The position numbers and the translations under genes were made by a program. From contig OX637335.1 in assembly GCA_951799405.1 (NCBI GenBank), positions 19,348,342 through 19,412,341 on the forward strand: 64,000 nt of DNA, given 5' to 3'. The stretch comes from Agapetus fuscipes (lineage: Eukaryota > Arthropoda > Insecta > Trichoptera > Glossosomatidae). Every line of letters starts with the position of its first letter. Position 1 is the stretch's first letter. A model generated the notes under the pieces. The model was not told the DNA's origin, did not search any database, and saw only the letters and a program-made list of their open reading frames with translations. Below, piece after piece: positions 31,701 to 40,944 of the stretch.

Positions 31701-31815
31701 TGAGCGTAAAAGAAGAAAATGCATGAAAAAGGTGATGGATATGAATGAATTGAAAGAGGTATGTAAGGATAGGAAAAAATGGAGGCAACTCTGCAGAGGC
31801 TCTGGCCACCCCTAG
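28729..31815 (+). CDS. RTE endonuclease-reverse transcriptase polyprotein
   Basis: 1,028 residues, nicking the target DNA and reverse-transcribing the element's RNA in the nucleus. A basic leader (1-48) precedes an APE-like endonuclease (about 50-290): N56 in TLNVRG, E83 in CVTETK, Y154 in CYAPVD, D190/N192 in LLGDMNGW, D257 in TVIDYI and SDHH 282-285, so all expected active-site positions are present. A charged linker follows. The RT (about 530-800) has GKAASVDGVRPEMM, NFRPISLL, motif A FVDLEKAFD (D658), GVRQGCIMSPWLFN and YADD 756-759. The C-terminus has RWFGHVERM, GRPRKVW and EVCKDRKKWRQLC. The start is set by an in-frame TGA at 28,693-28,695; 28,729 is the first ATG after it. No stops or frameshifts. 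Likely functional, although activity cannot be proved from sequence. Confidence 0.95.
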   Translation: MRRRTRADNPSRHAVGGVSDGPCRVAKSFTRYSGKPQWPGKSRRKKGDEWNIATLNVRGMKNKEEELLKEMNERKIKILCVTETKMKGEGEKVLSNGNLFIYSGVKDGCPRQGVGVIVSECVKSYIRNYEWISPRILLVRIKYDRTNFLLIACYAPVDSECMEIKNEFWDMLDDKIRMKDKEEKVILLGDMNGWVGRRKEEYERVIGPNGRGVINGSGRRLVDMCVEHGMFVSNTWYKHKDVHTYTWYGPNTRTVIDYICMEECMRGAIRDVRVYQGISVGSDHHLLCAKVMIGEVKDRKRTKVIKLKRVKVEKLDDENVRDDFEAEVSQILKSDECKELVKNACVEKMWKTFKTCLVESAKKVCGEVTIGHKKGNEWWNDQVKQAVKEKKESYLKWINDRKNKVLETEYKAKKWLAKNEVQMSKRRMEEKLSERAQNDFSDNKKMFWSWVRQNNDSCRSTTPGIKNVSGDIMWNKDDVKKRWKEYFNEVFGEEECDLTVKGDYDEGNVLKISKEEVRKVIKELKNGKAASVDGVRPEMMKAGGECVIEWMKELCELCVSVKEVPSDWREAVIVPIYKGKGDKKDCRNFRPISLLSVPGKVLCKILIHRVRLSTQEKVSDIQSGFMPERGCVDQIFALRQIVEKQLAVNKKVYAAFVDLEKAFDSVDRSMMWCVLERYGVNKALLNAIRAIYINSRACVRVDGEYSEYFNVYKGVRQGCIMSPWLFNIIMDHCVKQANLEGHGIQIGERKVGVLLYADDAVLIADSAAELQAMLSNLNHALCVNKLKINASKTKVLIFDRTDENEECTFMLNGTKVEIVDEFRYLGSLFEKNGKMTRELENRVCKGKQVVGAIGRIAKNKRLTMDLRMAVHNGILLPTLMYGSEAWTVNDSEMSKVCTVEMKHLRSMTGKTLRDRVRNEWVKKECNLKEDVKVKVQKNVMRWFGHVERMNDDRLTKYVYKESVKGKRGKGRPRKVWSDQIEEIVKEWDIQSERKRRKCMKKVMDMNELKEVCKDRKKWRQLCRGSGHP

Positions 31816-31830
31816 CGGAATGGCGACAGA

Positions 31831-31862
31831 GTTACAGTTACAGTTACAGTTACAGTTACAGT
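31831..31862 (+). repeat. (GTTACA)5 tail of the RTE
   Basis: Five perfect hexamers 31,831-31,860 plus GT, right after the 3' UTR. The decayed relative at 47,276 ends in GAGTTACAGTTACA, which confirms that the tail belongs to the family. Confidence 0.9.
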
Positions 31863-32030
31863 ATATGAGGCTAAAAACCCATATTCTGAAAAAAAAGGTT
31901 CACTTTGCCATTTACCCCTGTTCTAAAGAAGGTTGGTAAGAGCTGCAGGATTTTTGTAAATTTGAGGTTCATTTAATATGAATTTTAAAAGTAAGCATTA
32001 CCATATCTTTGAAACTCAGATTAAAGTTAA

Positions 32031-33284
32031 CATTATACAAAACGCATCGTCGTCACACAGCAAAAAAGGATCAATCGACTTTTTCATATTTTCTGTATTT
32101 TAACTCTCGTTTGTTAACATATATGTATATTGTGGATATACTGATTTATGTAACTGACAATAATACACTCTCAAGCATGAAGTTCTATTAAAAAATAAAT
32201 CCGTCCTTATAAACCCGTGCTCTCAAGCTACAAATTTCTTATTTTTTTTAAACCAAAGCTCCACAAATAATATATCAAACAGGTGAAGATCCCATTTTGA
32301 GAACAATTAATGGACTAGGTCGCTTCTTCAGCTTTGTGTAGAAAACAAATACTGCACAACATTATTATCTTGTTCATTATTACATAGTGCAATGTATATC
32401 TATATCTACTTCTCAAGAACATAATATGTGCATGGTAAGCGTACACATGTGAATAGTATAGTATGTATCTTGTTCTTGAGCACATATGTGCATAGAGGTA
32501 AGTACATAATATTATCTGCTAATGCTCTTCAACTACCCACATAAGTAATATTAGTGCAGTAAATTATGTGCTCTTAAGGTATATTTATTTGTAACAGTTT
32601 CATGCAAAATGTATATGGATAAAAAAAATGTACAAAATGGCTGCAACTTATTTTCAATAATTATGACAGGTTTCTATACATTTCACTTAGCTTTAAATAC
32701 CCAATTATGTATAAGTCATCTTGAATCGTGTGTAGGAGGAGACATCCATGAGATAGGTACATCAAATCCTGTAAATATGAAGTTTTTCTCTTTGTGTTTG
32801 CAAAATTTTTGTTATACAGTTTTACCTACTACTTAATACTAACCAATTTTGAACCAAAATGCACCGAGCTATTTATTTGATCAGCAACTTGGCGGGGTGA
32901 CGTTACAATGTTTATCCTATTTTATTTTATTTTAAGCTCAATTTGTGTTTTCGTAATTCACTTTCTACATGAGTAGACAGCGGTGGTTACGGTTGATCGA
33001 GATTCACCTTTAGATGATTATGGTGACATTTTTTGCGTACATAGATGAGTAAAGTTTTTTTTTGCATGAGAATAAAAACGATTAAAAAATCACACAGGCA
33101 ACTTCCCACTGCAGGGATATGATACTGCAGTTTTTAATTCACTCTTATGAATCAAGATTAATAAAAATCTCACATTGACTGCCGGACAAGCGGCCGCGGC
33201 GAGGTGTCATCGTAACATGGTCAAAGCGACCGCCAACTCAGGAGAGGACCTTATTTCACACTGTTAGTCTTTTAAAGCACTTAA
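32031..33284. other. unrecognised, with minisatellite traces
   Basis: Motifs like TATCTTGTTCATTATTACAT and TATCTTGTTCTTGAGCACAT at 32,362-32,480 resemble the minisatellite left of the RTE. A 75-codon frame (32,609-32,836) has no family resemblance. Confidence 0.4.
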
Positions 33285-33588
33285 TAAATAATATTGATGA
33301 TTTATTTGGTGAGTGCTGTTTTTGTGTGTATCATACCTCAAGAGCCCTCTGCGAGTTTGGTCGTCGCTGTAGAAAGCGCTAATTCTCAAGCAAGACCCAG
33401 GTGTTGTGAGGTTGGATGGATCTTTCAGTGACCGGTCTTTGGTAAAGGTTTATGAATTTTTCAACCCACCGAAGAACACATTTGGAAGTATAAATGGTAT
33501 ATTTTTGTGCTCCGCCGGGATTCGAATCCACAACCTTCCATTTACGAGTCCGAACTGTTGCCACTGGACTACGGACCGGTCCAAGAAA
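33285..33588 (-). mobile_element. SINE-B copy, full length
   Basis: Minus strand. The tRNA-like head at the right has B box GGATTCGAATCC (33,519-33,530 region) and an A-box-like GTAGTCCAGTGG. The body includes GTGCTCCGCCGG reversed, and the 3' end contains GAGTGCTGTTTTTGTGTGTA reversed with an AATAAATCATC tail. Its 5' end continues into a 5S-like unit. Confidence 0.85.
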
Positions 33589-33589
33589 T

Positions 33590-33706
33590 GCCAACAACAC
33601 GCGGTGTACCTAGCGGTCACCCATCCAAGTAGCATCTGCGTCCAATGTTGCTTAACTTCGGTGGTCTGATAAGAACCGGTGATCTCAACATGCTATAGTC
33701 GTTGAA
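33590..33706 (-). ncRNA. 5S rRNA-like unit fused upstream of SINE-B
   Basis: Reading the minus strand, about 117 bases align end to end with animal 5S rRNA: CACCGGTTCTTATCAGACC, ACCGAAGTTAAGCAACATTG (internal control box A region), TACTTGGATGGGTGACCGC and ACACCGCGTGTTGTTGGC. The first bases are decayed (CAACGACTATAGCATG) and substitutions occur inside the control region. Only ten bases (ATTTCTTGGA) separate it from the SINE-B head. It is either the promoter module of a composite 5S-tRNA SINE or a 5S pseudogene that captured a SINE. A functional ribosomal gene is unlikely. Confidence 0.85.
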
Positions 33707-34203
33707 AAACTGATATTCATCATGATATTCATCACGCTACCCGTGATCTTGCAACAATCCTACAAGAAGTGCCACCTGAGGTATGCTTTGTATTAGATTC
33801 AGTAACATCGAACCACTTATTTTTGGAGTCATGGTCACGCCTCTGACCTAGAAGTTCTTGTTTTGTCGTGCCGTTGATTTCAATTCACGGGAAGGCCTTC
33901 CATCATCAATGGCACGCATCAGAAAATACAAAGCTTAGTTTGAGCGTGGTTACTTCTGGCACATACAAACAGGACGGTAATGACGAGGGCTAGATCAAAC
34001 TACTTTTTGCTTATAATTGCTGATAGTCAATTCAGTAAAAATGTGTTCAATTGGGTGACAATTGATGTAGCTTTTGTTTAAATTCCACCAAACTAAACTA
34101 AAATTAAATATCTGTAAAATTCTGAAAAATATGTTTGATGCATTTATATTTTTGAAGGTATTGACACAAATTGCAAAATTGTATTGTTATTTTTTTATGA
34201 TGC
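33707..34203. other. unrecognised, with R12 repeat
   Basis: 33,890-34,005 (ACGGGAAGGCCTTCCATCAT, then CTGGCACATACAAACAGGAC) resembles 48,612-48,745. No gene seen. Confidence 0.35.
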
Positions 34204-34470
34204 AATCTATAATCTAAGTTGCAAGGATATATTCATTCAAAGCTCTCAGATGTATGCCCACAAACAAACACGTGTAGTTCGCGTTTACAAATGCTGATTG
34301 TGTACTTACAAATAAAATTCAAACCTCAAATGAACATAAGCCCCACAACTTTTGCCGACCTTCCCTGAAACAGGGGTGACACTGGCAAAGTGAACCATTT
34401 TTTACAGTATGGGTGGTCAGCCTCATACCAACCTATAAGTCAAGGAATATGAATAATAAATTACATTTAA
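34204..34470 (-). mobile_element. TTAGA element, older subfamily
   Basis: Reversed landmarks: AATCTAAGTTGCAAGGATAT, CCACAAACAAACACGTGTAG, TGAAACAGGGGTGACACTGG, CCAACCTATAAGTCAAGGAA. Shares ACGTGTAGTTCGCG with the 41,911 and 46,265 copies. Confidence 0.85.
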
Positions 34471-34562
34471 ATATAAAAAATAACAAAACCTTAAAAAAAA
34501 ATCTATACAAAAAAAGTCAAAAATTTATTATGCAAAAAATGTAGCCAACTAATAAACCAACA

Positions 34563-34905
34563 TTACAAATCAGCATTGCAGATTAGCCGCCACTTCTTCC
34601 TGTCCTTGCATACTTCTTTCATTTTATCCAGAGTCATAACCTTTTTCATACAAGCTCTCCTTTTATTATGATTCTGGATATCCCATTCACTCGCTATTTC
34701 GAAAATTTGGTCCATCCATACCTTTCTCGGTCTTCCTCTTCCACGACATCCATCAATTCTTGCAGCATATATTTTCTTCGTCAGTCTTTCCTCATTCATT
34801 CTCTCCAAATGTCCAAAACATCTAAGTATACTTCTTTTAATCTTTACTTTCACACTTTCTCTTACACCACATTCCTCTCTAACAAAATCATTCCTCACCC
34901 TATCA
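34563..34905 (-). pseudogene. RTE-type LINE 3' fragment, sister subfamily
   Basis: The minus frame is open for 111 codons (34,563-34,898): RNDFVREECGVRESVKVKIK, FGHLERMNEERLTKK, GRGRPRKVWMDQIFEIASEW, EVCKDRKKWRLICNADL. Nearly identical to the relic at 4,975, so recent relatives. 5' truncated, only the C-terminal tail present. Confidence 0.85.
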
Positions 34906-35322
34906 CTCCGTATGCATTAAAAATAAAATAATAATAATCATTCTCGAATGGTGCAGAATAGCACCCTATCAAGCGCGTGTAAGTTTTGAAAGAAAAATTG
35001 CACTTGCAATTTACAATGCATTCAGAAGCGCAAAACTTATAGCCGTGTCCTTTTCATACCTCAAATTTTTACAAATATTGTTTGCACGTAGGTATTTCTT
35101 TTAAGGGTCAATTGTTCCTACGACGCGATATATATTACATTTGTTGTTGTGGAATAAAGGGCAACAATATTTGATTCATAACTTGTTAAACAATTAACGA
35201 GTTTTTCTCTTGAAAACGATGTGTGTATGCGTCAAAAGCGCTTGAGATTTGAAAGCTCTTTTCGTGAAGGAAAACCATAGTTTTTTTAAGTATTTTTTTT
35301 TATGCAAGGGAAATTGTAAGAA
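34906..35322. other. unrecognised AT-rich sequence
   Basis: No gene or repeat family recognised. Confidence 0.4.
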
Positions 35323-35563
35323 AAGTTGGTATGCGGCTGACCACCCATGCTGTAAAAATGGTTCACTTTGCCAATGTCACCCCTGTTTCAGGGAAGGACG
35401 GAAAGAGTTGCAGGGTGTATGTCCATTTGAGATTTGGTTTTTATGTTGTTGGCTCACATAAGGCATGTGCAAGCGCAAACTTGTACATGTCTGGTTGTAA
35501 GATTGCATGTAATGTGAATCTCCAATGTAACATATCTTTGCAACTTAGATTAGATTAGATTAG
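35323..35563 (+). mobile_element. TTAGA element, subfamily with GTCCATTTGAG
   Basis: AGTTGGTATGCGGCTGACCA start, CCCTG-TTT-CAGGG hairpin, CTCCAATGTAACATATCTTT near the end and TTAGATTAGATTAGA tail. Shares private changes with the 53,340 copy. Confidence 0.88.
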
Positions 35564-35610
35564 AATCTGAGTGAGCGGCTTTGAGAAAGATTACCTACCT
35601 CGAATTTTTA

Positions 35611-35860
35611 GACTGCAGTTTAGTGGTTAAGGCTACGGACTCGTATTCCAAAGTTAACGAGTTCGAATCCCGGTGGAGCACACAAAAATATATTTTCAAA
35701 TATGCTCTTCGCTGAGTTGAAAATTGGTGTTTAAAAAAACAAATGATTAGACATGCTTGAGAATTGATAGTGTGTGGCGACGAACCAGTCGCAGAGGGCT
35801 CTTGATGTGTGATTCGCACATACACAATAAAAACAGTGCTCACCAACTAAATCATCGATT
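35611..35860 (+). mobile_element. SINE-B copy, full length
   Basis: Head GTTTAGTGGTTAAGGCTACG, B box GAGTTCGAATCCCGGTGGAG, body ATATGCTCTTCGCTGAGTTG and 3' end AATAAAAACAGTGCTCACC. No 5S unit upstream. Confidence 0.85.
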
Positions 35861-36602
35861 TCAAAATATTTATGAACTTTTCACTTTATCTAGTATAAAA
35901 ATTAGTACAATCTGAATATGCACATTAGTTTCCATGTCGCCTCATTTAATCTCCGCTCCAGGCTGTGTTTTCGTTTCAGGATATTCCTCGTACGTGAGCT
36001 GTTACTAAGTGCTTAATGCTAAACTATGAATAACACTGCACTGCTTTATTACTCTGACATATGACCTGTCAGAGATATACTATGAGAGGATCCACTAACA
36101 CCCCTATTCATGGATGCTTACTAAAAATAATCACTTTTGATTAAGAAAATTACTGCACAGAAAAACAACTCTTATTATCTTTTACCTGCATACTTTTCTA
36201 TACCTCAGTATTTTGTTAACTACATTGAATATGAAGTACTATTCAAATATTTTGTTTTTCAATGTTTTGTTGTAGTTAAGGTCCTGTTTAAAGATAGTTA
36301 GGTGGTTAAGTAATGTCTTTGAATATTACTGTAAGAGTGCGTGGGAATACTGTTTATGTGTTGATTACTTGAAAGCGAAATAAATCACTTCTGTTTTATT
36401 TTTACTTTTATGAAAGTTTAGTCATGATTTAAATATTTCTTTAGAACAAAAATAATTAAAAAGCAGAGTATTTTGTTATTTTTTAGGTCACTGTGAACTA
36501 TTGTATTTTCAAATATTAATGAAATCTTTAAGCAAAATTGAGTAATTTTAAACTATAAAGTAACCTTCTGAACAAATACGTTGATATTTTTCGTAAGTTT
36601 TG
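35861..36602. other. unrecognised AT-rich sequence
   Basis: No gene or repeat family recognised. Confidence 0.4.
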
Positions 36603-36732
36603 CAACTAAGCTACACATTTAGTTTAACTTCTTGCCTACGTTATCCCCAAAGGGATCGCATGTGGCAATTTGGGACCTACTTATTTTTACGGGTAAGGGG
36701 GCCGGCTTCACACCAACCAACCACTTGATGTG
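36603..36732 (-). mobile_element. SINE-A 3' fragment
   Basis: Reversed 3' end AACTAAGCTACACATTTAGT through GTAAGGGGGCCGGCTTCACA; head missing. Confidence 0.8.
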
Positions 36733-36764
36733 GTCTGGTTAATAAAAGTCAGAAGACTGCATTG

Positions 36765-36962
36765 AATGGGCCATCGGAGCCTAGAAAATATGGTTGTGAT
36801 GACGGATCCAATGGAATGCAGGCCAATAGGAAGATCCAGATAGTGTTGGCTGAACTGAGTGGTGGTAGACTGCCGTGCGGTAGGAATATGGAACTGGTGG
36901 AGGAAGACGTTGAACAGTCAGAGGTGGCTGCAGTTGATCAAGGAGGCATTTTATTTAGTACT
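36765..36962 (+). pseudogene. LINE C-terminal relic
   Basis: In the frame used by the protein the text reads DPMECRPIGRSR, then NWWRKTLNSQRWLQLIKEA, interrupted by stops. Upstream bases GAGCCTAGAAAATATGGTTG match the 1,370 relic in the same position. An overlapping 109-codon frame (36,762-37,091) is not the real frame and runs into an M1. Confidence 0.55.
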
Positions 36963-36988
36963 TTTTCACTCGTTTCCCGGACAAAGTT

Positions 36989-37228
36989 CGTCCTCTTAGT
37001 GCTTGTGTCTTATGCCCATCAGAGGTTATTTCACATGTGCAATGTTTATCCGTGTACTGGACCAATGTGTCTTATAAAAACTGGAAATTGATTTGAAAAA
37101 TATTCAAAACAACACTCTCACTTTTTTTCTTAGCTTAGATTTTAAAGTATGTGATTTTTAAGACAATTTCATTGAAATATCATCTATGAATCAAATGGCA
37201 GATAAGCCAAACAGCCACTGGGGGAACG
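36989..37228 (+). mobile_element. M1 element with AGTT duplication
   Basis: CGTCCTCTTAGTGCTTGTG at the left and CCACTGGGGGAACG at the right, flanked by AGTT at 36,985-36,988 and 37,229-37,232. Confidence 0.85.
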
Positions 37229-37342
37229 AGTTATCTTTGACGTGACATATTAAGGCGAATATGACTTCATCTTTAGGAAACCAATGTTCTATGTTTCATA
37301 TTAAGCTTTCAGTATTTTTTCTTCTTTATTTAAAATTCCAAA

Positions 37343-37639
37343 GGGGCCGTCCATAAATTACGTCATCGATTTTGGCCGATTTTCGACCCCCCCCCCCCCC
37401 CCCCCCCTACAATCATCCTGTAGTCATTATCTAATGACCCCCCCTCCCCCTCTCTCTGAAATAATGGATGAGCTTAATAATTAATAATGTTATATATCTT
37501 ACATAATATTTTGTAGAAATTGGTATTTACAAGAACGACGTCACTTTTGGTACTCGTACATCATTTACCATCATCCGCAGACCAGACTCCCCCCCCCCCC
37601 CTGACGTAAATGCGAATGACGTAATATATGGACAGCCCC
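37343..37639. mobile_element. M6 TIR element with poly(C) tracts
   Basis: GGGGCCGTCCATAAATTACG at the left and, reversed, GGGGCTGTCCATATATTACG at the right; TGACGTAA / TTACGTCA complete inverted repeats of about 23 bp. AAA flanks both ends. The interior has a C run of about 19, further C7 and C14 runs, and no coding frame. Similar GTCCATAAATTACGTCA ends are common in insect genomes, in my recollection. Confidence 0.8.
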
Positions 37640-37941
37640 AAAGTAAATTAACATACTTTGCAAAACATTTTATGAAGGTTATATCGGAATAAACGTGGCG
37701 AACGAAATATGTGCCTGCCGTTTGACGAAAAAATTTTGGTCAAAAATAAAGAACCACCAAAAATTAAAAAAAAAACATTTTATCGAAATCATAAACCAGC
37801 TGAATTTATGGAATGTGTAACGCCAAACAACGTGGCATTACAAATTGCCCCAATATAACATCAAATTACACAAGTATATTAATATTTATCGCAAACTTTT
37901 CACAGACGCCGACAAAACAAGACAAGACTTGCACCCCGAGT
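37640..37941. other. unrecognised AT-rich sequence
   Basis: No gene or repeat family recognised. Confidence 0.4.
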
Positions 37942-38073
37942 AGGCTCAAAAACTTACGTTTAAACTCAAACATAAATAAGTATGGGAATTTAAACAGCGC
38001 AGTCTAGAGACAGTTTTAATTTTGGTGTATTATTTGTACAACGCATTGAGTAAAGCTGTTTTGTACTTGGGGT
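37942..38073. mobile_element. M2 palindromic MITE copy
   Basis: ACTTACGTTTAAACTCAAAC at the left; CGCATTGAGTAAAGCTG and TTTTGTACTTGGGGT at the right. Confidence 0.6.
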
Positions 38074-38650
38074 CTGAAGGGCAGATTGGGTAATTGCAGC
38101 CCGGAGTTGCGTCGATACATCAGTCACCTTACCGTATCGACAGCTGGAAATTACGCCCCTCGCCGACCGTCAATTAGTGGTCCTCTTGCACATGAAATGA
38201 GCCCGAGGATATTAAATGCTTGAGGTAAGAATGAGAATCTGCTGAAATACACGATGGCATTTTTTTTTTTAATAAGCATGATATGAAACATTGAAATATG
38301 TGCCATGTAAGGTTGAGGATATAAAATTCCTTGGCGAATAATTAGAATTTGCAAAGGTATTTAGTATAATTCATTTTTTCCCCTTGTAAATTGTGTGTTC
38401 TTTGTTTTAAATTTGTCATATTTAAATACTCACAATTGTTTCAATGAGATTCAATTGGAACATAGATCAGCGTAAACTCAAAATCTACTGAGATGGTGAA
38501 AAGATTTTAGAATCTTTCCCAGGTATTAACATCTCGTATCAACAGACTACGTTCGTTTTCATTTGGCTACCATATGTCCAAATATACTTTAAGATAGCTG
38601 TTAAATTAATAAATATATTTTTAATACAGCATTGGAGCAACATTCGTTTT
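38074..38650. other. unrecognised sequence
   Basis: A 67-codon minus frame (38,151-38,354) without family resemblance; nothing else seen. Confidence 0.35.
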
Positions 38651-38896
38651 CTAAACCTAAATCTACATAAGCTGCAAAGATATGTATCATTTGAGATTCA
38701 TATCAAATGCATTCCCACAAGCAGACATGCATAATTTCGCGCTTACACATGCCGCATGTGGACCTACAATATAAAAACCCAATCTCAAATGAACATTAGC
38801 CCTGCAACTCTTGCCGACCTTCCCTGAAGCAGGGGTGACATTGGCAAAGTGAACCATTTTTTACAGTATGAGTGGTCAGCCGCATACCAACCTAGT
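38651..38896 (-). mobile_element. TTAGA element, full length, young subfamily
   Basis: AAACCTAAATCTACATAAGC tail region, both hairpins (CATGCCGCATG; CCCTGAAGCAGGG with a changed loop) and CAGCCGCATACCAACC at its 5' end. Confidence 0.88.
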
Positions 38897-39605
38897 TTTC
38901 ATTTCTGAAAAACAAAAAGCAGTATTGCAAAGAATATGGCCTTAGCAGTTGAGATCAGATACTGTACGTATTGTTTTAAGAAAAAACCTTTAAACAGTAA
39001 AGAATAATCATAATAATGAGCCGATTTTATAAAGTGCTATTTAATGGCACTAGCTACCCCAAGGGCCCTTAAATGTGTTGAAGATTGATTTCAAACAAAT
39101 GTGTCTTAAAGAACCTCCTGCATCTGACTAAAATGATCTGTGTTCACAAGTCTAGAAGCAGACTCTTCCATCAGTACCTATGGACCATTCAAACTAAAAA
39201 CCCTGTCCCCTTTTGCTTCAAGCTTCAATAGTAATTATTTCAATAAACAGTAGATCCACTCTAATGCATTGAAATTGGCAAGGTATCCGTAGCATTTTTT
39301 GCATGTTGGCCACGCACCTATTCCGCTGTCTATTGGCACAGCCTCTATTAGCAGAAATAGGCCACTGATGTTATAAATTACACAATTTCCCATCGGAAAG
39401 CTAGCGGCAAAAGTGACTATAAAACAAGCTCGTGTAACAATTTGTGCTATAGTACCTACATATGAGTATGTATGTATATGGCTTTTTTTAAATGAAAAAT
39501 ATGGAGCTCTAGGTATAATCATTGGATTCAAAATGACATAGAATTGCATATTGAGCAGATTTTTGTTGTTGTAATTTTCCGGACATAATGTTTGTATCAG
39601 CTAAT
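38897..39605. other. unrecognised sequence
   Basis: A 104-codon minus frame (39,235-39,549) shows no recognisable domain and no start or splice context. Nothing else recognised. Confidence 0.35.
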
Positions 39606-39815
39606 TCTAAACCTAAGTTGCAAAGATATACATCATTTAAGATTCATATTAAACGCATTCTCACAAGCAGACATGTATAATTTCGCACTAACACATGCCG
39701 CGCGTAGAACTAAAATATAAAACCCAATCTCAATTGAACATAAGTCCTTCAACTCTTGCCGACCTTCCCTGAAACAGGGGTGACATTGGCAAAGTGAACC
39801 ATTTTTTACAGTATC
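39606..39815 (-). mobile_element. TTAGA element lacking 5' end
   Basis: From AAACCTAAGTTGCAAAGATA to GAACCATTTTTTACAGTATC; the first 30 bp are absent. Confidence 0.85.
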
Positions 39816-39892
39816 ATTGTTATTATTTATACTTTTTTCATTGCTTTTAAAAACTTTATCAACCAAATAAAGCTGAATGTGGTAGGTAACTA

Positions 39893-39992
39893 TAATCTAT
39901 AAATAGGTCCCTAACCGCTATATGCGACACTTTCGGAGATAACGCAGGCGAGAAGTTACACTATATGTGTAGCTTTTTTGCGTTACGTTGCG
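39893..39992 (+). mobile_element. SINE-A 3' fragment
   Basis: ATAAATAGGTCCCTAACCGC through ACACTATATGTGTAGC and a GCGTTACGTTGCG tail. Confidence 0.75.
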
Positions 39993-40214
39993 TAAGCCGC
40001 AAATATATATTACAAGATTTGATATTAGATGCACTCCTAAAAGCAAACACATACAAGTTTACGCTTACACATGCCGCATGTAAGCCAACATCATAAAAAA
40101 ATATCATAATAGCAAATATCCTGCAACTCTGGCCGACCTTCCCTGAAATAGGGGTAAAGTTAGCAAAGTTACCCATTTTTTTACAGTTTAAGTATTCAGC
40201 CTCATACCAAGCTA
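39993..40214 (-). mobile_element. TTAGA element, old copy
   Basis: Begins exactly at the end of the SINE-A tail. CACATGCCGCATGT hairpin kept; CCTGAAATAGGGGTAAAG and CAGCCTCATACCAAGC. Confidence 0.78.
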
Positions 40215-40595
40215 AAGAAAAAAAATCAAAAAGATTGGAAAAAAACGTGTATTTTTTTGTATTTTGATTTCACTCTTGCTATTTTTAGTTCATTTTAACG
40301 TTCAACATCTTTGATCTCAATTTTTTTTTTACTTTCTTTCAAAGAAGCTTAAAAATGATTCGATTAAAAGGCCTGCCTCGGCACACAAACCCACTTGAGA
40401 GCGTTCTAAAGAAAAACACGTCATTTTTCATAAAAACACAAAGAGGTGCTAACACTGTCAAAAAACACAAATTTAATTTTCGTCTAGACACTGTTTATCA
40501 TATTATAACTATTATTATAAAACGGTTGTTCGCGTGAATTTGTGCTTTATTTAATGTAACTGTGGGCTCACACAAAGAAATATAGTTCCAAACAC
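40215..40595. other. unrecognised AT-rich sequence
   Basis: A 60-codon plus frame (40,355-40,537) is unassigned. No repeat family recognised. Confidence 0.35.
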
Positions 40596-40705
40596 ATATG
40601 GGGCCCTAAGTGCTTGTTTGTCTCATGTCCATCAGAAGTAATTTCCCATTGTGCAATGTTTGTATGTGTACTGGACCAATCTATAATAAAATTGGCGAAG
40701 ATAAT

Positions 40706-40815
40706 TAATTACATTTGAGATTCATATTTAATGCATTCCCACAAGCAGACACGTATAATTTTGCGCTTAAACATGCTGCATGTGGACTTACAATATAAAA
40801 ACCTAATTTCAAGTG
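40706..40815 (-). mobile_element. TTAGA element 3' half
   Basis: TTTGAGATTCATATTTAATG, CACAAGCAGACACGTATAAT and ACATGCTGCATGTGG; stops at the junction with an RTE scrap. Confidence 0.8.
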
Positions 40816-40862
40816 TGCGGATAGAAAGAAATGGCGGTTGATCTGTAATGTTGGCGGCTAGG
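40816..40862 (+). pseudogene. RTE sister-subfamily 3' scrap
   Basis: GATAGAAAGAAATGGCGGTT, then GATCTGTAATGTTGGCGGCT. This equals the last codons (DRKKWRLICNAGG) of the 4,975 relic in the opposite orientation. An extreme 5' truncation, or a piece carried along. Confidence 0.7.
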
Positions 40863-40944
40863 GTTAATTATAAAAGTGAAATTGGTTTTATGATTTAGTT
40901 TTTGTTTTTGGTGTCTATTGTTGTTTGTTGATTTAAAAAAAAAA

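Larger units (their letters stand above)
28045..31860 (+). mobile_element. complete RTE-type non-LTR retrotransposon
   Basis: About 3.8 kb. A leader of roughly 680 bp contains monomer-like repeats with E-boxes and a 16-codon upstream ORF. One long endonuclease-RT ORF follows, with a 3' UTR of only about 15 bp and (GTTACA)5. A single ORF, a near-absent 3' UTR and a microsatellite tail are hallmarks of the RTE superfamily. The left boundary is blurred by GATATAGGTTGATAT-like repeats, and no clean target duplication is visible. The intact frame suggests recent insertion; younger than the TTAGA element it disrupts. Confidence 0.9.
28010..32030 (+). mobile_element. TTAGA element split by the RTE
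   Basis: The 5' piece CTTGATTTATAGGTTG (about 28,012-28,028) lies before the RTE. The remainder begins directly after the RTE tail with TATGAGGCTAAAAACCCAT and continues through GGTTCACTTTGCC to CTTTGAAACTCAGATTA at about 32,026. Confidence 0.75.

Noticed and set aside
33590..33706. functional 5S rRNA gene
   Set aside because: The 5' end and internal control region carry substitutions, it is a single copy, and it is fused to a SINE without a T-run terminator.
36762..37091. 109-codon plus-strand gene
   Set aside because: The first part is a LINE relic read in the wrong frame, and the last part runs into an M1 element.
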